A stretch of DNA of 5,257 bases from an uncultured Chloroflexota bacterium (GTDB taxonomy: Bacteria > Chloroflexota > Limnocylindria > Limnocylindrales > Limnocylindraceae): positions 1-5,257 of the forward strand of contig CALMIH010000065.1 of the NCBI GenBank assembly GCA_937864085.1, read 5' to 3'. A program made the translations under genes and the position numbers. Every line of letters starts with the position of its first letter. Position 1 is the first letter of the stretch. Shown in pieces: positions 1 through 5,100 of the stretch. Under the pieces are notes generated by a model, which did not search any database, was not told the origin of the DNA, and saw only the letters and a program-made list of their open reading frames with translations.

Positions 1-1056
1 CCAGCGCGCCGCCTGGTGCAGAAGGGTGTATTCGTCGAGTTCGAGATATGCGGCAAGGTCGTCTGCTGGCGAGGTGTCGCCGAAGATGGCACGAATCCCT
101 GGCGCGAACGCCTCTTGCATGTCGAGGTCGATTCCACGCACCGTGCGATGCAGATAGACCTGCTGGTACATGAAGTGGCGCGCATTCAAGAAACTCTCCA
201 GCGCGCCGACTGCGGGCTCATAGAGGGTGAGACCGCGCGGCCCGATGAAGCTGTAGCGACGGAGTCGCTCCACATCCACAGCACCAATCTGCACGCCGGT
301 CATGTACGCGTCGCGGCGGACGTAGTCCAGGTTGTCGACGGTGAAGACGCCTGACAGCAGCGGCTGCATGATACGCAGCCACTTTGGCGCTGCTGCATCT
401 TCGAGTGGTGGCTTAGAGATGAGGAAGCTCACCCAGGTCGGGTCAATCGACTCGCCCTCATGGAATCGATCGCGTTCGGCGTGTTCACCCGGTGCGCGGC
501 GAAGTCTGCCGATGATTTCGCCAACTTCGTGCTCGATGATTAGCGCCGAAAGATCTTCGTGCGCGAGGCGCTTCCCTGGCGCGCGGCGCGCGTCATCAGG
601 CGCTGGGAACTTCTCCAGCACCTCGTGGTCAAAGAAGTGGGCGAATGGTCCGTGGCCCACGTCGTGCAGGAGTCCGGCAACGCGCAGCGTCTCGACAACG
701 AGCCCCTCGCTTGGGACGGGATCGCCACTGGCGCGCAACTGCTCAGCGAGCGAACTGTAAAGATGGCGTGCCCAGAGGCCCGCCTCATGCATCACCCCAA
801 GGCCGTGCGCGAAACGACTGTGCTCGGCAGTAGGGAAGACCCAACGTGCGCTCTGCAACTGACTGATGCGCCGGAGTCGCTGCAACCACGGCGTGTCAAG
901 GAGATCTTCTTCGGCCGCCTCCTCCGCGAGGTAGCCGAGCGCTGCGGCACCCTCTGGCGTGAGGCGCTTGGTCAGCTCAATGTAGCCGTGGATCGGATCG
1001 CTGATCAGGTTGACCGCCTTAAAGCGCGCCGCCTCGCTAGCACCACTGCCGCTCAT
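1..1056 (-). CDS. SAMHD1-like HD-domain dNTP triphosphohydrolase (C-terminus outside window)
   Basis: This gene encodes an HD-superfamily phosphohydrolase of the COG1078/SAMHD1 type; characterised relatives cleave dNTPs to deoxynucleoside plus triphosphate in the cytoplasm. 352 residues are visible and the frame stays open through the left edge, so the C-terminal part is missing. Visible motifs are DPIHGYIEL (20-28), TPWLQRLRRISQL (55-67), RFAHGLGVMH (81-90), LLHDVGHGPFAH (129-140), HED (166-168), DNLDYVRRD (241-249) and HFMYQQVYLH (294-303). By homology, H84, H131, D132 and D241 are the metal ligands; H135, H140, D143, H166 and E167 match the SAMHD1 catalytic network; R81 matches a phosphate-contacting Arg. 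No key residue is missing. The ATG at 1056 is the first in-frame start, because an in-frame TAA lies two codons upstream; a weak GAGCGG precedes it. It starts 10 bases after the WYL gene. The family is certain; the preferred nucleotide is not readable. Confidence 0.95.
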   Translation of the reverse strand, partial: MSGSGASEAARFKAVNLISDPIHGYIELTKRLTPEGAAALGYLAEEAAEEDLLDTPWLQRLRRISQLQSARWVFPTAEHSRFAHGLGVMHEAGLWARHLYSSLAEQLRASGDPVPSEGLVVETLRVAGLLHDVGHGPFAHFFDHEVLEKFPAPDDARRAPGKRLAHEDLSALIIEHEVGEIIGRLRRAPGEHAERDRFHEGESIDPTWVSFLISKPPLEDAAAPKWLRIMQPLLSGVFTVDNLDYVRRDAYMTGVQIGAVDVERLRRYSFIGPRGLTLYEPAVGALESFLNARHFMYQQVYLHRTVRGIDLDMQEAFAPGIRAIFGDTSPADDLAAYLELDEYTLLHQAARW

Positions 1057-1070
1057 GCGTTACCGCTCAT
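1043..1070 (-). repeat. Imperfect 14-base tandem duplication at the HD gene start
   Basis: On the minus strand, ATGAGCGGTAACGC (1070-1057) is followed directly by ATGAGCGGCAGTGG (1056-1043). They agree at 10 of 14 positions, including the first eight. The first copy encodes MSGNA in the mini-ORF, the second MSGSG at the HD protein's N-terminus. This looks like a duplicated start region that moved the real start 14 bases downstream; chance resemblance is possible. Confidence 0.45.
1053..1070 (-). promoter_or_regulatory. Junction mini-ORF (5 codons) bridging WYL gene and HD gene
   Basis: An ATG at 1070-1068 overlaps the WYL gene's TGA (1069-1067) and opens a five-codon frame encoding MSGNA. 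Its TGA (1055-1053) overlaps the HD gene's ATG (1056-1054). Both ends are ATGA overlaps, the same arrangement as at the propeller/GIDE junction. It probably serves translational coupling; there is no sign that the peptide itself matters. Confidence 0.4.
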
Positions 1071-2080
1071 GCGCCGGTGTAGCGCGCCGCCGCGGTGGCG
1101 AGCGTGCGCGCAACGTCATCGCGCAGTGCTTGTGGCTTCAGCACTTCGGCCCCTTCGCCCCAACCAAGAATCCACGAGCGCACCTCAAGGAGTCCGGAGA
1201 CACGTGCGCGCCAGAGGAGTGAGCCGTCCGCTTCACGTTCGCTCGTCTGTGACGGATGCCAGCGCGTCTCAGATGCGCGTGACGCCGCCTCTGGGGTGAA
1301 GCGGATCACGATCTCTTCGAGCGGCTGATCGGCGACGATATCCCAGGCGGCGGCGAGGGTGCGCTCTAGCTCAACATCTTTCGGCCGAACGAAGGTGGAC
1401 GGCGTCATGCGTGGATTGACGATGCGATCCACGCGGAAGGTGCGCATGGCGTTGCGCGTCTCGTCAAATCCAATCAGATACGTTGCAAGCGTTGCCGATG
1501 ACGGTTCAATCAGATACGGATGCACGCGTGCAGTACGCGTGGTGCCAGGATTGCTCCAGGCGGGGGCGTATTCAAACTCCACGACGCGACCGTTCACCCA
1601 GGCGTTGGCCAGAACGCGCAGGCGCGACTGCGCCTCTGGTTGATCGCGAAGGTTGCTCAGTTGCGAGACGGTGCGCTCTACCGCGGAGCGGAGCGGCTCA
1701 TCCAACATGCCGCCGAGCTTCATCAGCGCCGCACCCAACTCTGGGTCGTAGCCGGTGGCGAACTTTGCGAGGAGTCGCGCCGCGAGAACAATCGCGAGCG
1801 CTTCGTCGCGGCTGAATCGAAGTGCAGGGAGGAGGCCGCTCTGGGAGACACCCCAGCGGCCGTGTTCATTCCAGATCGGAATGTCGACCTCCATCTCGAG
1901 CGCCTTCAGGTCACGGTAGGCGGTGCGTCGACTGACGCCGAGCTTCTTCGCAAGGTCGCTCGGCCGGATCCCCGACTCACCGACCGCCTCAACGTATTTC
2001 AGCGTGCGGAGAAGGCGCGCTGAGCGATCGCTCTTACTGAAGTCTTCGTCTGGGTTGCCGTGTCGGCTCGACTGGGTCAT
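1067..2080 (-). CDS. HTH-WYL domain transcriptional regulator
   Basis: This is a 337-residue DNA-binding regulator of the YafY/PafC-like HTH-WYL family, of normal length. A winged helix-turn-helix occupies about residues 18-78; its recognition helix contains VSRRTAYRDLKALE (49-62), and a wing follows (WNEHGRWGV, 70-78). The WYL domain covers about 150-225, with FEYAPAW (169-175), HPYLIEP (187-193), TYLIGFD (200-206) and FRVDRI (215-220). In the name-giving triad, Trp is replaced by T200. A C-terminal WCX-type extension follows (about 255-335), including RSWILGWGEGAEVLKP (301-316). WYL domains bind small ligands or nucleic-acid fragments and switch the regulator's DNA binding; the ligand here is unknown. 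The ATG at 2080 overlaps the stop of the C26 hydrolase gene by 4 bases with no usable ribosome binding site, so translation is probably coupled. Lying just upstream of the HD gene, it may control its own operon, but no operator could be identified. Confidence 0.95.
   Translation of the reverse strand: MTQSSRHGNPDEDFSKSDRSARLLRTLKYVEAVGESGIRPSDLAKKLGVSRRTAYRDLKALEMEVDIPIWNEHGRWGVSQSGLLPALRFSRDEALAIVLAARLLAKFATGYDPELGAALMKLGGMLDEPLRSAVERTVSQLSNLRDQPEAQSRLRVLANAWVNGRVVEFEYAPAWSNPGTTRTARVHPYLIEPSSATLATYLIGFDETRNAMRTFRVDRIVNPRMTPSTFVRPKDVELERTLAAAWDIVADQPLEEIVIRFTPEAASRASETRWHPSQTSEREADGSLLWRARVSGLLEVRSWILGWGEGAEVLKPQALRDDVARTLATAAARYTGA
2077..2080 (-). promoter_or_regulatory. ATGA stop/start overlap: C26 hydrolase gene into WYL regulator gene
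   Basis: The regulator ATG (2080-2078) overlaps the hydrolase TGA (2079-2077). The only purine run upstream, GGGAC, lies directly against the start codon and is too close to act as a normal Shine-Dalgarno, so coupled translation is the likely mode. Confidence 0.8.
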
Positions 2081-2841
2081 GTCCCAGACTGTGCCACACC
2101 ACTCCCCGCCGCACCAGGCGTGCTCCCCGCCGCCGCAACGAAGGCGGCCCAGACGCGCTCAAGATCGGCTGGCGAACTCTCGGTGCGCTCGGGGTGGCAC
2201 TGCACCCCAAGGACGAATCGATCTCCCGCCTCTTCAAGTCCCTCAACCAAGATCCCGCGCGGCGAGTCGGCGTAGGCGGAGGGGATCAGTGTTGCGGCGA
2301 GTCGCTCTGGCGTCACCGCCTGATGGTGATAGCTGTTCACCGCGAGTGGCGCGCGCTGATCGCCAAGGATCGCGGCGAGCCGTGTTGCAGGCTGCACGTT
2401 GAGCGGATGCGTAAGTGCTGGTACCGCCGGATACGCCGCACCAACTTGTCCATCTACATGCTGCAACAGGCTGCCACCGCGATGCACATTCAGGAGCTGC
2501 ATGCCGCGGCAGATGCCGAAGATCGGGAGTTGTCGCGCGTCGGCGGCGGCGATCGCCTCCCACTCCAACGTGTCACGCGCCGTGTCCATCTCCACCGCGC
2601 CATCAATCACCTCGTTGTAGCGATCGGGATGGATATCTGCGCCGCCGGAGAGGAGCAGACCCTCCGCGCTGGCGAAGGCGGTGGCGCGTTGCGCCGCCGT
2701 TGCGTTGGATGAGATGAGGATCGGCAGGCCACCGGCGCGACGGATGCCGTCGGCGTAGCGTGCGTTGACGAGCGCGACGCGTGCTGGATCAAGATCGGCG
2801 TCGTGATCCGCAACGGTGATCAGGATGATCGGCGCGCGCAC
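2077..2841 (-). CDS. Peptidase C26 / gamma-glutamyl-gamma-aminobutyrate hydrolase-like protein
   Basis: This 254-residue cytoplasmic hydrolase has the class I glutamine amidotransferase fold, in the PuuD-like peptidase C26 family; characterised members hydrolyse gamma-glutamyl amide bonds such as that of gamma-glutamyl-GABA. Signature segments are LLLSGGADIHPDRY (62-75), RDTLEWEAI (89-97), IFGICRGMQLLNV (107-119), NSYHHQAV (169-176) and GVQCHPE (212-218). The catalytic triad is intact: nucleophile C111 in the elbow, H216 and E218. The start is GTG at 2841 (GTGCGCGCGCCG), two bases after the aminotransferase stop, with a modest GAG upstream and no better start nearby. The last 18 residues or so (Ala/Gly/Ser-rich) are probably a disordered tail. 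No other putrescine-degradation (Puu) gene is visible, so the true substrate is open and I give no gene symbol. It follows a PLP enzyme and precedes a regulator, which suggests catabolism or detoxification of a gamma-glutamyl compound; that is inference. Confidence 0.94.
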   Translation of the reverse strand: MRAPIILITVADHDADLDPARVALVNARYADGIRRAGGLPILISSNATAAQRATAFASAEGLLLSGGADIHPDRYNEVIDGAVEMDTARDTLEWEAIAAADARQLPIFGICRGMQLLNVHRGGSLLQHVDGQVGAAYPAVPALTHPLNVQPATRLAAILGDQRAPLAVNSYHHQAVTPERLAATLIPSAYADSPRGILVEGLEEAGDRFVLGVQCHPERTESSPADLERVWAAFVAAAGSTPGAAGSGVAQSGT

Positions 2842-2846
2842 GATCA
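2839..2846 (-). promoter_or_regulatory. Two-base junction with GTG start: aminotransferase into C26 hydrolase
   Basis: The aminotransferase TGA (2846-2844) is followed by TC and then GTG (2841-2839). The GTG is the only plausible start for the hydrolase, because the conserved N-terminal strand (APIILITV) begins two residues later. The AAGAG just before the stop codon is a modest ribosome binding site at acceptable spacing. Confidence 0.75.
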
Positions 2847-4124
2847 GCTCTTTGATGCGGCGAGTGCCTTGGATGCGGCGAGCGTCTTCAGTGAGGTGAG
2901 AAGTCGCTGCACCTCATCTGCGGTGTTGTACGACATCAGCCCGGTGCGCAGGACGCCACCCTTCTCGGTGAGGCCGAGGGCGTCAATGGCGTTCGGCGCG
3001 TAGAAGTCGCCGCTCCAGACCTGAATGCCGTCGTTCCCAAGATGCTCCGCCGCTTCGTCTGGCGTGGCGAAGTCCATCGTGAACGAGACGATTGAGGTGC
3101 GCTCGTTCAGTCGCGCTCGATCAGTGATGCCGCGCACCTGCACGCCGCTGATCTGGTCGACACCATCAAGGAGGAGGCGCACAAGCTCGGTCTCATAGCG
3201 CGTGATCGCCTTCAGTCCGGCGCGCAGTTGGCCACGGCGACCGCTGAGCGGCGCCTGATCTGCCGGGTCACCGAATTCGGCGCCGATCCAGGCGATGTGG
3301 TTGATCGCCGCCGTCACGCCCGCCATCGCCTCGAAGGCGGGCGTCCCGGTTTCCCAGAGATCGTGTGCGGGGCGCACCTTATAGCGACCGAAACGCTCAA
3401 GGAGTGGCAGCTTTCCGTAGAGGAGGCCGGCGTGCGGACCGTAGAACTTATACGGCGAGCAGAGGAGGAAGTCGGTGTCGAGCGCCTGCACATCAACGGG
3501 GTAGTGCGGCGCGCTGCAGACAGCGTCAAGGACAGTCAGCGCGCCAACCGCGTGTGCCGCCTCCACAATCTTCTTCGTTGGATTGATCGTGCCGAGCGCG
3601 TTGGAGGACATCCCTGTCGCAACAATCTTGGTGCGCGGACCAAGGAGCGACGCGTAGTGCTCCATGTCAAGCGTCCCGTCGGCCGCGTTGAGGCGAATCG
3701 TCTTCAAGACGAGCCCGTGATCTTCGGCGAGGAGGCGCCACGGACTGTAGTTCGCGTCGTGATCAAGCTGCGTGACGATCACCTCATCGCCAGCCTTGAG
3801 TTCGCGCGCAAGCGAGCGCGAGAGTTGGAAGTTGAGCGTGGACATGTTGGCGCCGAACTTGACGCTCTCCTTTGGTGCGTTGAGGAGATCCTCGGCGGCG
3901 CGGTGCGCTGCATCTTCACCTTCACCTTGCGCGCGTGAGGTGCTGAAGAGGCCACCATTATTCGCATTGGCGCGCAAGAAGAAATCGGCGTACGCGTCAA
4001 TGACGCTCTGTGGCACCTGCGTCCCGGCTGGTCCGTCCAAGAAGGCGATCGGGCGACCGTCCGGGAGGGTGTTGGCGAGGGATGGGAATCGCGCGCGAAT
4101 CGCGGCAACGTCATATGGCTTCAT
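2844..4124 (-). CDS. Class V PLP-dependent aminotransferase, cysteine-desulfurase-like VC1184 subfamily
   Basis: This is a 426-residue fold-type I PLP enzyme. Visible signatures are FLDGPAGTQVP (28-38), NNGGLFSTSRAQ (55-66), KFGANMSTLNF (89-99), LDHDANYSPW (120-129), VLDAVCSAPHYPVD (198-211), CSPYKFYGPHAG (222-233), WETGTPAFE (257-265) and LRTGLMSYNT (392-401). By family, K226 forms the Schiff base with PLP, D200 pairs with the pyridine nitrogen, H122 stacks on the ring and R393 should bind the substrate carboxylate. The pattern matches the uncharacterised VC1184 subfamily of cysteine-desulfurase-like proteins. In the loop where desulfurases carry the persulfide Cys, the sequence is WSGDFYAP (370-377) with Y375 at that place, so classical sulfur transfer is unlikely; lyase, epimerase or aminotransferase chemistry is possible. 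The C-terminus has a small duplicated LAASK tail. The ATG at 4124 overlaps the stop of the GIDE protein gene by 4 bases. Confidence 0.95.
   Translation of the reverse strand: MKPYDVAAIRARFPSLANTLPDGRPIAFLDGPAGTQVPQSVIDAYADFFLRANANNGGLFSTSRAQGEGEDAAHRAAEDLLNAPKESVKFGANMSTLNFQLSRSLARELKAGDEVIVTQLDHDANYSPWRLLAEDHGLVLKTIRLNAADGTLDMEHYASLLGPRTKIVATGMSSNALGTINPTKKIVEAAHAVGALTVLDAVCSAPHYPVDVQALDTDFLLCSPYKFYGPHAGLLYGKLPLLERFGRYKVRPAHDLWETGTPAFEAMAGVTAAINHIAWIGAEFGDPADQAPLSGRRGQLRAGLKAITRYETELVRLLLDGVDQISGVQVRGITDRARLNERTSIVSFTMDFATPDEAAEHLGNDGIQVWSGDFYAPNAIDALGLTEKGGVLRTGLMSYNTADEVQRLLTSLKTLAASKALAASKS
2847..2882 (-). repeat. Imperfect 18-base tandem repeat at the aminotransferase C-terminus
   Basis: The minus strand carries two adjacent 18-base units (2882-2865 and 2864-2847), each beginning CTCGCCGCATC and continuing with AAG after one differing base. 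They encode LAASKA and LAASKS, the last residues of the protein, beyond the conserved PLP fold. This is probably a slippage or small duplication in a tail under weak constraint. Confidence 0.6.
4121..4124 (-). promoter_or_regulatory. ATGA stop/start overlap: GIDE gene into aminotransferase gene
   Basis: The aminotransferase ATG (4124-4122) shares bases with the GIDE gene's TGA (4123-4121). No purine-rich ribosome binding site lies in the 15 bases before the ATG (ACTACGATGCGCCC), so translation of the aminotransferase probably depends on termination-reinitiation from the gene before it. This supports the chosen start. Confidence 0.8.
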
Positions 4125-5083
4125 GGGCGCATCGTAGTCGCCCTGCGGCGTGCGCGGACGACGACGCTCACAACGAAGGCAATCAGCGCCCCTACGGCAA
4201 ACGGGAGGGCGAGTGCGCTGAGGAGCCCCGCCAGTCCGCCAGGCCCAGTCGCAACGCCACCGTTGCGCGCATCTCCCGACTCGCCACTTGCCGCTGTCGG
4301 GTCTGGCGCGGGACTCGGTGACAGCGCGGCACCCGCTCCGCTCGTCGCCTCGCTCAGCAGTGCGGCGCTGCCGATGACAAAGAGGAGGAGGCCCGCGATC
4401 AGCAGGAGGAGCGTCAGCAGGCCAGCGGCGAGACTCGCTCGCTGGCCACTCCCCAAGATGCGGAGCGCCTCACGTCGATCGAGTGTGGTGAGGACGAGCG
4501 GCTGTCCTGCGCCGCCTGCGGTGAGCGCGCCGTCACGCAGCAGCCCCGCGGCGGTGCCGCGATCGAGCGTGCTGATCTGCTCTAGGATCACGCGCGCACC
4601 GGTCGTTGGTGCAGCGCTGGCGAGTTGCGCCACGAGCGCCGCGCTCTCAGGGTCCTGATAATCGCGGTGCGCTGCGGCGAGCTCCGTCACGCTCCCATCC
4701 CACTGCCGTTCAATGACGACGAGCCCATCGCCAAGTTGTGCCGCATCGATCGCCACCGAATGTGCACCATCACTAATGACGAACGGGACGCTGCGCACCG
4801 CGCGTTCAATCTCGCGCCATGCAGATCCATCTGCAATCAGGACGCGCTCCCGTCGGTAGACGAGCGGTCGGTGGCTCTCATCTTCGAACGCCTCAGCGGC
4901 GTCAATGTTGCCGCTCACCGCAAGGTAGTGCCCGTCGCCAATGAGGAGCGCCTCGCGCGGTGAGACGGGCGCAACGCCCGCCATCAGACGTGCCGCGCGC
5001 GTGCGTGTGCCGCCACGGCGACTACTCCAGATGGAGAGCGCAATGAGCAGCACACCGCTAGCAAGCAGCAGCACGCCGTTCAT
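4121..5083 (-). CDS. Three-helix membrane protein with GIDE/BAM-like (MULAN-type) domain, no RING
   Basis: This 320-residue membrane protein was assigned by pattern resemblance to prokaryotic GIDE-domain proteins (often labelled 'E3 ubiquitin ligase' in databases). TM1 spans residues 2-19 and is followed by a basic stretch SRRGGTRTRAAR (21-32). The soluble region (about 45-213) shows HYLAVSGNI (52-60), HRPLVYRRERV (71-81), VPFVISDGAHSVAID (99-113), ILEQISTLD (166-174) and QPLVLTTLDRREALRIL (194-210). TM2 is about 217-243, an Ala/Ser/Pro/Gly-rich linker covers 245-283, TM3 is about 284-309, and the tail is basic (RARRR). Positive-inside reasoning puts the soluble domain and C-terminus in the cytoplasm and the linker outside. 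There is no RING finger and not one cysteine, so ubiquitin-ligase activity is excluded. I chose ATG 5083, 13 bases after the upstream stop, over an in-frame TTG at 5128 that would add 15 polar residues and overlap the upstream gene. Molecular function is unknown. Confidence 0.8.
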   Translation of the reverse strand: MNGVLLLASGVLLIALSIWSSRRGGTRTRAARLMAGVAPVSPREALLIGDGHYLAVSGNIDAAEAFEDESHRPLVYRRERVLIADGSAWREIERAVRSVPFVISDGAHSVAIDAAQLGDGLVVIERQWDGSVTELAAAHRDYQDPESAALVAQLASAAPTTGARVILEQISTLDRGTAAGLLRDGALTAGGAGQPLVLTTLDRREALRILGSGQRASLAAGLLTLLLLIAGLLLFVIGSAALLSEATSGAGAALSPSPAPDPTAASGESGDARNGGVATGPGGLAGLLSALALPFAVGALIAFVVSVVVRARRRATTMRP

Positions 5084-5100
5084 CGGAGTGCTCGTTTCAT
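5080..5100 (-). promoter_or_regulatory. Junction mini-ORF (6 codons) bridging propeller gene and GIDE gene
   Basis: An ATG at 5100-5098 overlaps the propeller gene's TGA (ATGA at 5100-5097). It opens a six-codon frame encoding MKRALR, which ends in a TGA overlapping the GIDE gene's ATG (ATGA at 5083-5080). Ribosomes ending the upstream gene could therefore re-initiate and step to the next start. No strong Shine-Dalgarno is seen before 5083 (only a weak ACGAGC). Whether the peptide is made is unknown; the likely role is translational coupling. Confidence 0.4.

Noticed and set aside
559..1299. 246-codon plus-strand open frame
   Set aside because: It runs antisense across the highly conserved HD gene and the end of the WYL gene, has no recognisable domain, and its composition (Arg/Ala-rich) is what the reverse of a GC-rich gene gives.
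1520..2402. Plus-strand frames over the WYL and C26 genes (for example 1520-2023, 1923-2402)
   Set aside because: All are antisense to domains with clear family motifs; no conserved pattern or ribosome binding site was seen.
2194..2712. 172-codon plus-strand frame with scattered Cys and His
   Set aside because: The Cys/His do not form a zinc motif and the frame is the exact antisense of the C26 catalytic region.
3228..3938. 236-codon plus-strand open frame
   Set aside because: It lies wholly antisense to the PLP enzyme, including its Lys and WETGT motifs; it is Arg- and Val-rich with no motif or start context. It is a shadow.
4121..5083. Bacterial ubiquitin-ligase system
   Set aside because: There is no RING, no cysteine, and no E1, E2, ubiquitin-like or JAB peptidase gene nearby, so a conjugation system is not supported.
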